Of a DNA stretch of 64,000 nucleotides, positions 46,701-56,516 are shown piece after piece. The stretch covers positions 5,518,001 to 5,582,000 of the forward strand of contig NZ_CP087168.1 in the NCBI RefSeq assembly GCF_024748615.1, written 5' to 3'. Source of the stretch: Pseudomonas sp. B21-048 (GTDB taxonomy: Bacteria > Pseudomonadota > Gammaproteobacteria > Pseudomonadales > Pseudomonadaceae). The first letter of the stretch is position 1; the number at the start of each line of letters is the position of its first letter. The notes beneath the pieces are model-generated. The model did no database searches. It was given only the letters and a program-made list of their open reading frames with translations, and was not told the origin of the DNA. The position numbers and the translations under genes are program-made.

Positions 46701-47210
46701 GTGGCGAAGCAAAGTTCTCAGAAATTCATCGCGCGCAACCGCGCGCCTCGAGTGCAGATCGAGTACGACGTCGAGCTCTACGGCGCCGAGAAAAAGGTCC
46801 AGTTGCCCTTCGTCATGGGCGTCATGGCGGACCTCGCCGGCAAGCCCGCCGAGCCTCTGGCGCCTGTGGCCGATCGCAAATTCCTCGAGGTGGATGTCGA
46901 CAACTTCGATTCGCGCCTCAAGGCCATGCAGCCACGCGTCGCGTTTCACGTGCCCAACGAGCTGACCGGCGAAGGCAACCTGAGCCTGGACATCACCTTT
47001 GAAAGCATGGACGACTTCAGCCCCGCCGCCGTGGCGCGCAAGGTCGACTCGCTGAACAAGCTGCTCGAAGCGCGCACCCAACTGGCCAACTTGCTGACCT
47101 ACATGGACGGCAAGACCGGTGCCGAAGAAATCATCATGAAGGCCATCAAGGATCCGGCGCTGCTTCAGGCGCTTGCCAGTGCGCCGAAGCCAGCCGAGCC
47201 TCAGGCTTAA
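46701..47210 (+). CDS. tssB: T6SS sheath small subunit TssB, cluster B
   Basis: This encodes 169 residues with a GTG start at 46701 and AGGAG eight bases upstream. Hallmarks are RVQIEYDVELYG and LPFVMGVMADLAGKPAEP near the N-terminus. It forms the contractile sheath with the TssC encoded 15 bp downstream. Confidence 0.95.
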   Translation: MAKQSSQKFIARNRAPRVQIEYDVELYGAEKKVQLPFVMGVMADLAGKPAEPLAPVADRKFLEVDVDNFDSRLKAMQPRVAFHVPNELTGEGNLSLDITFESMDDFSPAAVARKVDSLNKLLEARTQLANLLTYMDGKTGAEEIIMKAIKDPALLQALASAPKPAEPQA

Positions 47211-47225
47211 TCAGGACGAATGATC

Positions 47226-48719
47226 ATGACCGATTCAGTACGTGCAGACGCTCAGAAACTGGGCACCACCGAAGAAGCCAGCGAGTTCGCCTCCCTGCTG
47301 CTGCAAGAATTCAAACCCAAGACCGAACGCGCTCGCGAAGCCGTCGAGACCGCCGTGCGCACCCTGGCCGAACAGGCCCTGGCGCAGACCGACCTGGTGT
47401 CCAACGACGCCATCAAGTCGATCGAATCAATCATTGCCGCCATCGACGCCAAGCTCACCGCCCAGGTCAACCAGGTCATCCACCACCCGGAATTCCAACA
47501 ACTGGAAAGCGCCTGGCGTGGCTTGCACTACCTGGTCAACAACACCGAGAGCGATGAGCAACTGAAGATTCGCGTGCTCAATATCTCCAAGACCGACCTG
47601 CACAAGACCCTGAAGAAATTCAAGGGCACCGCGTGGGACCAGAGCCCGATCTTCAAGAAGATGTACGAAGAAGAATACGGCCAGTTCGGCGGCGAACCTT
47701 ACGGTTGCCTGGTGGGCGATTACTACTTCGACCAGTCGCCTCCAGACGTAGAACTGCTGGGCGAACTGTCGAAAGTCTGCGCCGCCATGCACTCGCCGTT
47801 CATCGCAGCCGCATCGCCGACCGTGATGGGCATGGGCTCGTGGCAGGAACTGTCGAACCCGCGCGATCTGACCAAAATCTTCACCACACCGGAATACGCC
47901 GGCTGGCGCTCGCTGCGCGAATCGGAAGACTCGCGCTACATCGGCCTGACCATGCCGCGTTTCCTCGCGCGTCTGCCGTATGGCGCCAAGACCGATCCGG
48001 TGGAAGCCTTCGCCTTCGAAGAAAACACCGACGGCGCCGACAGTTCCAAGTACACCTGGGCCAACGCCGCTTACGCGATGGCGGTGAACATCAACCGTTC
48101 GTTCAAACACTTCGGCTGGTGCTCGCGCATTCGTGGCGTGGAGTCTGGCGGTGAAGTGGAAAACCTGCCAGCGCACACCTTCCCGACTGACGATGGCGGC
48201 GTGGACATGAAGTGTCCGACCGAAATCGCCATTTCGGACCGCCGCGAAGCGGAATTGGCGAAGAACGGTTTCATGCCGCTGCTGCACAAGAAAAACACCG
48301 ACTTCGCCGCGTTCATCGGCGCCCAGTCGTTGCAAAAACCGGCCGAATACGATGACCCGGACGCCACCGCCAACGCCAATCTGGCCGCGCGCCTGCCGTA
48401 CCTGTTCGCCACCTGCCGTTTCGCCCATTACTTGAAGTGCATCGTGCGCGACAAGATCGGCTCCTTCAAAGAGAAGGACGAAATGCAGCGTTGGTTGCAG
48501 GACTGGATCCTCAACTACGTCGACGGCGACCCTGCGCACTCCACCGAAACCACCAAGGCCCAGCATCCATTGGCGGCGGCCGAAGTGATCGTCGAGGACG
48601 TGGAAGGCAATCCGGGGTACTACAACTCCAGGTTCTACCTGCGCCCGCACTATCAGCTCGAAGGTCTGACCGTGTCGCTGCGCCTGGTATCCAAGCTGCC
48701 TTCGGCCAAAGGCGCGTAA
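47226..48719 (+). CDS. tssC: T6SS sheath large subunit TssC, cluster B
   Basis: This encodes 497 residues. The ATG at 47226 is nine bases from an AGGA site and is preferred over the ATG at 47220, which is only three bases away. Landmarks are HHPEFQQLESAWRGLHYLVN, EYGQFGGEPYGCLVGDYYFD and SEDSRYIGLTMPRFLARLPY. A longer N-terminal helix region than in cluster A is expected for ClpV recognition in this subtype. Confidence 0.95.
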   Translation: MTDSVRADAQKLGTTEEASEFASLLLQEFKPKTERAREAVETAVRTLAEQALAQTDLVSNDAIKSIESIIAAIDAKLTAQVNQVIHHPEFQQLESAWRGLHYLVNNTESDEQLKIRVLNISKTDLHKTLKKFKGTAWDQSPIFKKMYEEEYGQFGGEPYGCLVGDYYFDQSPPDVELLGELSKVCAAMHSPFIAAASPTVMGMGSWQELSNPRDLTKIFTTPEYAGWRSLRESEDSRYIGLTMPRFLARLPYGAKTDPVEAFAFEENTDGADSSKYTWANAAYAMAVNINRSFKHFGWCSRIRGVESGGEVENLPAHTFPTDDGGVDMKCPTEIAISDRREAELAKNGFMPLLHKKNTDFAAFIGAQSLQKPAEYDDPDATANANLAARLPYLFATCRFAHYLKCIVRDKIGSFKEKDEMQRWLQDWILNYVDGDPAHSTETTKAQHPLAAAEVIVEDVEGNPGYYNSRFYLRPHYQLEGLTVSLRLVSKLPSAKGA

Positions 48720-48734
48720 CACCGAGCTTGATGT

Positions 48735-48838
48735 GATCGTTCCCACGCTCAGCGTGGGAATGCCGCCCGGGACGCTCCGCGTCCCAGTGATGCGGAGCGT
48801 CCCCAGATGCGTTACCACGCAGAGCGTGGGAGCGATCA
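48735..48838. repeat. REPIN between tssC and hcp
   Basis: The palindrome TCCCACGCTCAGCGTGGGA (48741-48759) and a second GGGACGCTCCGCGTCCC (48769-48785) are followed by an inverted copy of the first ending in GAGCGTGGGAGCGATC (near 48823-48838). The unit lies inside the operon, 39 bp before hcp, and may separate hcp mRNA abundance from that of tssC through RNA processing or stabilisation. Confidence 0.8.
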
Positions 48839-48877
48839 ACAAAACACAATGTGGTAGAGACCACACACGGAGAAAAC

Positions 48878-49366
48878 ATGGCTGTTGATATTTTCATCAA
48901 GATCGGCGACATCAAGGGCGAGTCCATGGACAAGGCCCACAAGGACGAAATCGACGTCTTGAACTGGAGCTGGGGCATGTCTCAGTCCGGCAACATGCAC
49001 GTGGGCAGCGGCGGTGGTGCCGGCAAGGTGAACATCCAGGACCTGTCGCTGACCAAGTACGTCGACAAAGCCTCACCGAACCTGATGATGCACTGTGCCA
49101 GCGGCAAGCACATCGACAAGGTCAAGCTGACCGTGCGCAAGGCCGGCGGCGAAAGCCAGGTCGAGTACATGATCATCAACCTGGAAGAAGTGCTGGTCAC
49201 TTCCCTGAGCACTGGCGGCTCGGGTAGCGATGATCGTCTGACTGAAAACCTCACCCTGAACTTCGCCAAGGTGCTGGTGGACTACCAGCCGCAAAAGGCC
49301 GATGGCACCAAGGAAGGCGGGCCGGTCAAGTTCGGCTGGAACATCCGCCAGAACGTCAAGGTGTAA
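48878..49366 (+). CDS. hcp: Hcp, T6SS inner-tube protein, cluster B
   Basis: This encodes 162 residues from the ATG at 48878 with a GGAG site. MAVDIFIKIGDIKGES, DVLNWSWGMSQSG and KYGWNIRQN-like C-terminus (FGWNIRQNVKV) make it very similar to Hcp1 of P. aeruginosa, same length. Hexameric rings stack into the tube expelled from the sheath and also chaperone small effectors such as the amidase encoded next. This is the only hcp in the window. A terminator hairpin follows it. Confidence 0.97.
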   Translation: MAVDIFIKIGDIKGESMDKAHKDEIDVLNWSWGMSQSGNMHVGSGGGAGKVNIQDLSLTKYVDKASPNLMMHCASGKHIDKVKLTVRKAGGESQVEYMIINLEEVLVTSLSTGGSGSDDRLTENLTLNFAKVLVDYQPQKADGTKEGGPVKFGWNIRQNVKV

Positions 49367-49375
49367 TCGAACATG

Positions 49376-49404
49376 CCCCCGGCGTTACACGCCGGGGGTG
49401 TTTT
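49376..49404 (+). terminator. Rho-independent terminator after hcp
   Basis: The stem CCCCCGGCG / CGCCGGGGG has a five-base loop TTACA, followed by TGTTTT. It would allow high, discrete hcp transcription and partial read-through into the amidase and tssE onwards. Confidence 0.85.
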
Positions 49405-49448
49405 AGTGCCTGCTCGAATCCAATCCTTTTCCACCCGGTGTCTGAGTC

Positions 49449-49886
49449 ATGGCCAAGCCTTCGTTTATTAATTTGTGGAGCAGCTATCCCACCGTCAAGG
49501 ATCCCTGCGACCAGCCTTGGGGCAACCAGTGCGCGATTCGCATGAGTGTCGCGTTGAATGGCGAGTTGAGCATCAAGGTCAACAATTCGACCTACACCGA
49601 TCCCAAATGCAAGCATGACCATGCCCGTGGCGCCGAGTCCCTGGCAAACTGGCTCTGGCGGCATCATTTAGGGCGCCCGACCATTCTGAGTGGTAGCGCA
49701 ACCGATCGGCTGACACTCAGCCAGAAGACCGGGATCATCTTTTTCAAGGATTGCTTTGCCCGTGCACAAGAGTCTGAAGGCCAACGTTCAGGCGACCACA
49801 TCGATCTATGGAATCGTGGCCGAACCAAAGGCTTCTTTGATGGTGACTTCCTTTCCAGACAGGTCTGGTTCTGGGAGTTGACATGA
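49449..49886 (+). CDS. tae4: T6SS peptidoglycan amidase effector, Tae4 family
   Basis: This encodes 145 residues. It has the NlpC/P60-like Tae4 signature: catalytic Cys28 in GNQCAIRM and His117 in GDHIDLWN. Tae4 enzymes cleave the gamma-D-Glu-mDAP bond (DL-endopeptidase) of peptidoglycan in the target periplasm. There is no signal peptide, so it must be delivered, most likely inside the Hcp tube encoded just upstream. It lies between hcp and tssE and overlaps the next gene by 4 bp (ATGA), the typical effector-immunity arrangement. Slightly short for the family; both catalytic residues are intact. Confidence 0.9.
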   Translation: MAKPSFINLWSSYPTVKDPCDQPWGNQCAIRMSVALNGELSIKVNNSTYTDPKCKHDHARGAESLANWLWRHHLGRPTILSGSATDRLTLSQKTGIIFFKDCFARAQESEGQRSGDHIDLWNRGRTKGFFDGDFLSRQVWFWELT

Positions 49887-50329
49887 TAGGACCAACGCTA
49901 CGGGCCACACTCCTGTGCAGCCTGTTGATCAGCTTGAATGCCTGCGCTGAAACCGCCCCCGATCAACTCGACGCACCTGCTCGCACTCAAGGAACATTCG
50001 CGGGCCAGACACTTAAGTTGGTCGACCTGAATGGTCAATGCGCGGTCCTCAAACCTGATCAGACTCATCTGGAACTGGGTATGGAATGGCCGTGCTATTT
50101 CAACCTGAACCCAAAGGGTGAATTGCGGGTAGAAATGTTCAAAGGCGTTCCGATCTTTCTAGTCGAACGGAGCATGCCCGAACCACCGCCCAGTCGGGAC
50201 TGCGATACAAAATCCCAGGCTGTACGCAAAATCAATGGCTTTCTAGAGGCTTCGTCGGTCAACCCCAGCGCCATGTGCGGGCTTGGCCAGCAAGACCAGA
50301 AAATGTTTACGGCGCTATTCCGGTGGTAA
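49883..50329 (+). CDS. Probable periplasmic immunity protein for Tae4
   Basis: This encodes 148 residues translated from an ATG overlapping the tae4 stop. An N-terminal signal sequence ends near LNAC (Cys21), either a lipobox or a signal-peptidase I site. The mature part has four further Cys (about 53, 70, 106 and 132) suited to two disulfides. This places it in the periplasm, where Tae4 acts. It is not obviously a standard Tai4, being longer and Cys-rich. Immunity is inferred from coupling and location. Confidence 0.75.
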   Translation: MIGPTLRATLLCSLLISLNACAETAPDQLDAPARTQGTFAGQTLKLVDLNGQCAVLKPDQTHLELGMEWPCYFNLNPKGELRVEMFKGVPIFLVERSMPEPPPSRDCDTKSQAVRKINGFLEASSVNPSAMCGLGQQDQKMFTALFRW

Positions 50330-50835
50330 CCGAAATCGCCACCCGCGATCGCCTGCAACCATCCCTGCTGGACCGGTTGACCGACGACGAACCGAACAAC
50401 CTCAAGGAAAGCGCCGACAAGCGCGTGCTCTCCCTGACCCAATTGAAAGCCTCGGTGCTGCGTGACCTGGCGTGGCTGCTCAACACCACTTCGTTGCTCA
50501 GCGCCGACGCGACGTTGCACACCGAGGCTGGCACGTCGGTGGTCAACTTCGGGCTGCCAGCGCTGGCCGGCAACAGTGCGTCGAACGTCGATATCGCGGC
50601 GCTTGAAGCGCTGATCCACCAAGCCATCGCCACCTTCGAACCGCGGATTCTGCGTAACACTTTGCGCGTGCGGGCCCGGGCATCCGCCGAGATGAACCAC
50701 AACGCCCTGAGTTTCGAGATCGAAGGCGACCTTTGGGCGCAGCCGGTGCCGCTGCGCCTGATGCTGCAAACCGACCTGGACCTGGAATCCGGCCATGTGC
50801 GAGTGATCAACGCCGAACAACGGAGACGCTCATGA
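50323..50835 (+). CDS. tssE: T6SS baseplate protein TssE, cluster B
   Basis: This encodes 170 residues. The GTG at 50323, just inside the immunity gene end, gives the usual opening [22 protein letters not shown]; an upstream GTG at 50275 would add unrelated residues. It has the gp25 core with [20 protein letters not shown]. The 7-bp overlap suggests translational coupling to the immunity gene. The cassette hcp-tae4-immunity-tssE replaces hcp-tagJ-tssE of P. aeruginosa HSI-I. Confidence 0.9.
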   Translation: MVTEIATRDRLQPSLLDRLTDDEPNNLKESADKRVLSLTQLKASVLRDLAWLLNTTSLLSADATLHTEAGTSVVNFGLPALAGNSASNVDIAALEALIHQAIATFEPRILRNTLRVRARASAEMNHNALSFEIEGDLWAQPVPLRLMLQTDLDLESGHVRVINAEQRRRS

Positions 50836-52691
50836 ACCCGCGCCTGCTGGAACTGTACAACCAAGAGCTGCACCACGTGCGCGAAAGCGCGGCGGAGTTC
50901 GCCCAGGAATACCCGAAAATCGCCAGTCGGCTGACGTTGTCCGGCATGGACTGCGCCGACCCGTACGTCGAGCGTTTGCTGGAGGGGTTTGCTTATCTGA
51001 CGGCGCGGGTACAGCTCAAGCTGGATGCCGAATACCCGACCTTCACTCATAACCTGCTGGAAATCGCATACCCCCATTACCTGGCGCCGACACCGTCGAT
51101 GACCGTGGTGCAATTGCAGGCCGACCCCGATGAAGGCTCGCTGAGCAGCGGCTTCCCGCTGCCCCGGGACACGGTCCTGCGTGCCGCCCTGGGCCGCGAA
51201 ACCCAAACCTGCTGCGAGTACCGCACCGCCCACGCGGTGACGTTGTGGCCACTGCAGGTCAGCCAGGCCGAGTACTTCGGCAACCCGTCCGCCGTGCTCG
51301 GACGCCTGGCCGCCAGCGAACCCAAGGCCAAGGCCGGTCTGCGCCTGACCCTGCGCACCGGCGCCGAACTACCGTTCAACAGTCTGGCCCTGAACAACCT
51401 GCCGCTGTACCTCAGCGGCGCAGACGAACAACCCTTCCGCCTCTACGAACAACTGCTGGGCAATGTCTGCGCCGTGTTCGCTCGTCAGCCCGGCGGCGAT
51501 TGGGTGGAACGCCTGCCGCAGGATGCACTACGCTCCCGGGGATTCGACGATACCGACGCCGCGCTGCCAGTGGTCTCGCGAGCCTTCCAGGGCTATCGCC
51601 TGCTGCAGGAATACTTCGCCCTGCCCCACCGCTTTCTGTTCGTCGATTTCACCCAGTTGAGCCGTGCGGTCAAACGCTGCGACGGCCAGGAACTGGAATT
51701 GATCGTGCTGTTCGACCGTCACGATCCGAGCCTGGAAGGCAGCGTCGGCGCCGCGCAGTTCCTGCCGTTCTGCACGCCGGCAATCAACTTGTTTCCCAAG
51801 CGCCTGGATCGCATTCACCTGTCGGAACGGGTCAATGAACACCATGTGATCGCCGACCGCACCCGGCCGATGGATTTCGAGATTCATTCCCTGACCACCC
51901 TCACCGGCCACGGCACCGGGTCGGAGCAACCTTTTTTGCCGTTCTATGCGGTACGCGATCCGTCTCGCTACGGCCGCGATCAGGCCTGGTACACGGTGCG
52001 GCGCGAACCTCGCGTGCTGTCCAGCGGCCAGCGGCGCAACGGCCCGCGCTCGACTTACATCGGCAGCGAAACCTTCGTCAGCCTGGTGGACAGCCAGCAG
52101 GCGCCTTATCGCCACGACCTGCGTCAACTGGGCGTAACGGCGTTGTGCACCAACCGCGACCTGCCACTGTTCATGAGCGTGGGCAACAGCAAGACCGATT
52201 TCACCCTGGCCGACAGCGCACCGGTAGCGGCGGTGCGCTGCGTGGCCGGCCCGAGCCGCCCACGCGCCAGCCATGCCCATGACGCCAAGGCATGGCGGTT
52301 GATCAGCCAGCTTTCGCTGAATTATTTGTCCCTCAGCGAACAAGGCCAGGGTGCCGCCGCCCTGCGCGAACTGCTGCGCCTGTACGGCGACAGTAACGAT
52401 GCGGCGTTGCAGTTGCAGATCGAAGGCCTGCGCGAAGTCAGCAGCAAGGCCTGCACCCGACGCTTGCCAATGCCGGGCCCGATCGTGTTTGGTCGTGGCC
52501 TGGAGATCACTCTGGAATTCGATGAAAACGCGTTTCGCGGCACTGGAGTCTTCTTGCTCGGTGCAGTGTTCGAGCGCTTCCTGGCACGCTACGTGTCGAT
52601 CAACAGCTTTACCGAGACGGTGATCCGTACCACCGAACGCGGCGAGATCATGCGATGGAAAGCCAAGCCCGGACGTCGTCCGACCCTGTGA
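50832..52691 (+). CDS. tssF: T6SS baseplate protein TssF, cluster B
   Basis: This encodes 619 residues. The ATG at 50832 overlaps the tssE stop (ATGA) and has a CGGAG site. It opens [21 protein letters not shown] and has [20 protein letters not shown] near residue 43, the TssF signature. It is a baseplate wedge protein. Its 3' end overlaps tssG by 37 bp. Confidence 0.95.
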   Translation: MNPRLLELYNQELHHVRESAAEFAQEYPKIASRLTLSGMDCADPYVERLLEGFAYLTARVQLKLDAEYPTFTHNLLEIAYPHYLAPTPSMTVVQLQADPDEGSLSSGFPLPRDTVLRAALGRETQTCCEYRTAHAVTLWPLQVSQAEYFGNPSAVLGRLAASEPKAKAGLRLTLRTGAELPFNSLALNNLPLYLSGADEQPFRLYEQLLGNVCAVFARQPGGDWVERLPQDALRSRGFDDTDAALPVVSRAFQGYRLLQEYFALPHRFLFVDFTQLSRAVKRCDGQELELIVLFDRHDPSLEGSVGAAQFLPFCTPAINLFPKRLDRIHLSERVNEHHVIADRTRPMDFEIHSLTTLTGHGTGSEQPFLPFYAVRDPSRYGRDQAWYTVRREPRVLSSGQRRNGPRSTYIGSETFVSLVDSQQAPYRHDLRQLGVTALCTNRDLPLFMSVGNSKTDFTLADSAPVAAVRCVAGPSRPRASHAHDAKAWRLISQLSLNYLSLSEQGQGAAALRELLRLYGDSNDAALQLQIEGLREVSSKACTRRLPMPGPIVFGRGLEITLEFDENAFRGTGVFLLGAVFERFLARYVSINSFTETVIRTTERGEIMRWKAKPGRRPTL

Positions 52692-53707
52692 GTACCCTGG
52701 ACGCGATGCACCAGGAGCCCTGGGAATACGACTTCTTCCAGGCGTTGCGGCGCATCGAGTGCGAATCGCCTGAACTGCCGCGCCTGGGCCATTCGTTGCG
52801 CTTGGCCGATGATCCGCTGCGTCTTGGGCAACAAGCCGATTGCACCTTCGCCCCAGCGACCCTGGCGTCGGTACAGCCGGGCATTGACGGTGCGCCGGCG
52901 CGCTTGGAGCAGTTCTTTTTCGGCCTCGGCGGCCCCAACGGCCCATTGCCGCTGCACATCACCGAATACGTGCGCGAACGCCAGCGCAACAACGCCGACA
53001 GCACCAGTAAACGTTTCCTGGATGTGTTCCATCACCGCCTGCTGAGCCTGTTTTACCGGGCCTGGGCCGAAGCGCGGCCGACGGTCAGCCATGATCGCCC
53101 GGACGATGACTACTGGTCGGCACGCCTGGCAGCACTGAGCGGCCGGGGGATGCCGAGCCTGCTCAAACAAGGGCTGATCCCCGACACGGCGAAGTTGCAT
53201 TACAGCGGTCACCTGTCGGCACAAACCCGCTACCCGGACGGTTTGAAGGCCATTCTCAGCGAGTACTTCGGCCTGCCGGCGGAGATCGAAGAGTACGTCG
53301 GCCAATGGCTGGAGCTGCCCGAACGCAGCCGCGTGGGTATCAGCGCCCATCAATTGGGCGTGGATTTTTGCCTGGGTCGCTACGTCTGGGATCGCCAGCA
53401 CAAATTCCGCATTCGCCTGGGCCCACTCAAGCTGGATGACTACATGGGCATGTTGCCCGGCAGCCAACCCTTCAATGAGCTGGTGGCCTGGGTGGCCGAA
53501 TACCTGGGCCATGAACTGGACTGGGACCTGAACCTGATTCTGAAACAGCCTGAAGTACCGGCGTTACAACTCAATGGCCGCTTCCGTCTGGGTTTCAACA
53601 CCTGGCTGGGACGTCCTGAAAAAGATGCCAACGATCTAATACTGGCCCGGCATTACGCCGAGCAAGCCAACACCTCACAGACCTCAAGGAGCCAAGAGCA
53701 TGGGTGA
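52655..53707 (+). CDS. tssG: T6SS baseplate protein TssG, cluster B
   Basis: This encodes 350 residues from the ATG at 52655. A GTG at 52688 overlapping the tssF stop is an alternative start. It has PWEYDFFQALRRIE near the N-terminus and a C-terminal LGFNTWLGRPE. It forms the wedge with TssE/TssF. The 3' end overlaps tssH by 8 bp. Confidence 0.93.
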   Translation: MESQARTSSDPVSTLDAMHQEPWEYDFFQALRRIECESPELPRLGHSLRLADDPLRLGQQADCTFAPATLASVQPGIDGAPARLEQFFFGLGGPNGPLPLHITEYVRERQRNNADSTSKRFLDVFHHRLLSLFYRAWAEARPTVSHDRPDDDYWSARLAALSGRGMPSLLKQGLIPDTAKLHYSGHLSAQTRYPDGLKAILSEYFGLPAEIEEYVGQWLELPERSRVGISAHQLGVDFCLGRYVWDRQHKFRIRLGPLKLDDYMGMLPGSQPFNELVAWVAEYLGHELDWDLNLILKQPEVPALQLNGRFRLGFNTWLGRPEKDANDLILARHYAEQANTSQTSRSQEHG

Positions 53708-56379
53708 AATCAGTCGCGCCGCGTTGTTCGGTAAACTCAACAGCGTGGCTTACAAAGCCATCGAAGCCGCCACCGTGTTCTGCAAGTTGCGCGGTAACCC
53801 TTATGTGGAACTGGCCCACTGGTTTCATCAGTTGCTGCAATTGCAGGATTCGGACCTGCACCGCCTCATCCGTCAGTTCAACATCGAGCCGGCGCGCCTG
53901 GCCCGTGACCTGACCGAAGCCCTGGACCGTTTGCCACGCGGCTCGACTTCAATCACTGACTTGTCCTCCCATGTGGAAGAAGCCGTGGAACGTGGCTGGG
54001 TCTACGGCAGCCTGATGTTCGGCGAAAGCCAGGTGCGTACCGGTTACCTGGTGCTGGGCATTCTCAAGACGCCGAGCCTGCGCCATGGGCTACTGGGGCT
54101 GTCGGCAGAGTTTGACAAGATCAAGGTCGAAGCCCTGAGCGAACGTTTTGACGAATACGTCGGTGACTCGCCGGAAAATTCGCTCAGCGCCAGCGATGGT
54201 TTCAACGCAGGCAGCGTGCCCGGTGAAGCCAGCGGCGCCATGGCTCCAAGCGCCATGGGCAAGCAGGAAGCGCTCAAGCGTTTTACCGTCGACCTCACCG
54301 AGCAGGCCCGCAGCGGCAAGCTTGATCCGATTGTCGGGCGTGACGAAGAAATCCGCCAACTGGTGGACATCCTCATGCGCCGTCGGCAGAACAATCCGAT
54401 GCTGACCGGTGAAGCCGGCGTCGGTAAAACCGCCGTGGTCGAAGGCTTTGCCCTGCGCATCGTCGCCGGTGACGTGCCGCCAGCGCTCAAGGACGTGGAA
54501 CTGCGCAGCCTCGACGTCGGCCTGTTGCAGGCCGGCGCGAGCATGAAAGGTGAATTCGAACAGCGCCTGCGCCAGGTCATCGAAGACGTCCAGGCCTCGC
54601 CAAAACCGATCATCCTGTTTATCGACGAAGCCCACACGCTGGTAGGTGCCGGTGGCGCCGCCGGTACCGGGGACGCGGCCAACCTGCTCAAACCGGCCCT
54701 GGCCCGGGGAACCCTGCGCACCGTGGCCGCCACGACCTGGGCCGAGTACAAAAAGCATATCGAGAAAGACCCGGCCCTGACCCGCCGTTTCCAAGTGGTG
54801 CAAGTCGCCGAGCCGTCCGAAGACAAGGCGCTGCTGATGATGCGCGGCGTGGCCTCGACCATGGAGAAACACCATCAGGTGCAGATCCTTGACGAAGCCC
54901 TGGAAGCCTCGGTCAAGCTGTCCCATCGCTACATCCCGGCGCGCCAGTTGCCGGACAAATCCGTGAGCCTGCTGGACACCGCCTGCGCCCGGGTCGCCAT
55001 CAGTCTGCACGCCGTGCCGGCCGAAGTGGACGACAGCCGTCGTCGCATCGAGGCGCTGGAAACCGAACTGCAAATCATCGCCCGCGAGCACGCCATCGGC
55101 ATCGTCATCGGCGCCCGCCAGAGCAACAGCGAAAACCTGCTGGCCGCCGAGCGCGAACGCCTGGCCGGACTCGAAAGCCGCTGGGCCGAAGAGAAAACCC
55201 TGGTGGACGAACTGCTCGCCACCCGCGCCACCCTGCGCGAACGCGTTGGCGTGGTGGACAGCGACGTTGGCAGTGACGACAGCCACGCCCTGCGCGAGAA
55301 ACTGGTGGACCTGCAACAGCGCCTCAGCGCCCTTCAAGGCGAAACCCCGCTGATTCTGCCCACGGTCGATTACCAGGCCGTGGCCTCGGTGGTCGCCGAC
55401 TGGACCGGGATTCCGGTGGGCCGCATGGCCCGTAACGAACTGGAAACCGTGCTCAACCTCGACCAGCACCTGAAAAAAACGCATCATCGGCCAGGACCAC
55501 GCCTTGCAGATGATCGCCAAACGCATCCAGACCTCCCGTGCCGGTCTCGACAACCCGAGCAAGCCGATTGGCGTGTTCATGCTCGCGGGCACCTCCGGCG
55601 TGGGCAAGACCGAAACCGCCCTGGCCCTGGCCGAAGCCATGTACGGCGGCGAGCAGAACGTCATCACCATCAACATGAGCGAATTCCAGGAAGCCCACAC
55701 CGTGTCCACCCTCAAGGGCGCGCCACCGGGCTACATCGGCTACGGCGAAGGCGGCGTGCTGACCGAAGCCGTGCGGCGCAAACCGTACAGCGTGGTGCTG
55801 CTGGACGAGGTGGAAAAAGCCCACCCGGACGTGCACGAGATCTTCTTCCAGGTCTTCGACAAAGGCGTGATGGAGGACGGCGAAGGCCGGGTGATCGACT
55901 TCAAGAACACCTTGATCCTGCTGACCACCAACGCTGGCACCGAGTTGATTGCCCGTGTCTGCAAAGACCCGCAAAACGTGCCCGAGCCCGAAGAGATCGC
56001 CAAGGCCTTGCGCCAGCCGCTGCTGGAGATTTTCCCGCCGGCATTGCTAGGCCGCCTGGTGACCATTCCGTACTACCCGCTCAGCGACGAGATGCTCAAG
56101 GCCATCACCCGCCTGCAACTCAACCGCATCAAAAAGCGTGTGGAGAGCACCCACAAAGTGGCCTTCGACTACGACGACGCGGTGATCGACCTGATCGTCT
56201 CCCGCTGCACCGAAACCGAAAGCGGTGGGCGAATGATCGACACCATCCTGACCAACAGCCTGCTGCCGGACATGAGCCGCGAGTTCCTCACCCGCATGCT
56301 CGAAGGCAAAGCACTGGCTGGCGTGCGGATCAGCGCCCGGGATAACGAATTGCACTACGACTTCAGCGACGCGGCATAG
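53700..56379 (+). pseudogene. tssH: tssH (clpV) of cluster B, split by +1 frameshift in an A7 run
   Basis: The gene starts at 53700 and encodes Clp-N, then AAA+ module 1 with Walker A GEAGVGKT (237-244). After codon ~593 the string CACCTG-A7-CGCATCATC (A at 55473-55479) puts the frame out by one. Removing one A restores KKRIIGQDHA and joins the second module (GTSGVGKTETAL, LLDEVEKAHPD) to the proper stop at 56379, giving 892 residues. As written, translation continues in the wrong frame to 56345 without a stop and lacks Walker A2. Possible causes are a homopolymer sequencing error, a phase-variable or degenerate allele, or correction by slippage on the A run. The second half is otherwise intact, which argues for a recent or artefactual change. 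Confidence 0.88.
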
Positions 56380-56401
56380 CCCCTGGAGGAATGCGGTCAG
56401 T

Positions 56402-56458
56402 GTGGGAGCTGGCTTGTCGGATCGCAGCGGTGCGGCGATCCGACAAGCCAGCTCCCAC
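56402..56458. repeat. REPIN-like perfect hairpin between tssH and vgrG
   Basis: Arms of 24 bases (GTGGGAGCTGGCTTGTCGGA... and its inverse) are exact complements around an ~9-base loop. It lies 22 bp after the tssH stop and 61 bp before the vgrG start, so it can act as a strong RNA barrier between apparatus genes and the vgrG/effector island. Confidence 0.85.
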
Positions 56459-56516
56459 CTTTGATCCGGTTTCTGCTGAAAAAAGCGGCACGGCGACTAC
56501 AACACTTACGGATTAA

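Noticed and set aside
55460..55500. Programmed -1 ribosomal frameshift at the A7 run
   Set aside because: The shift needed is +1, not -1, and tssH normally has no recoding; sequencing error, mutation or transcriptional slippage fit better.
53700..56345. An intact 881-residue ClpV read straight through
   Set aside because: The last ~285 residues are in the wrong frame (Arg/Pro-rich); the true second AAA+ module is in the next frame.
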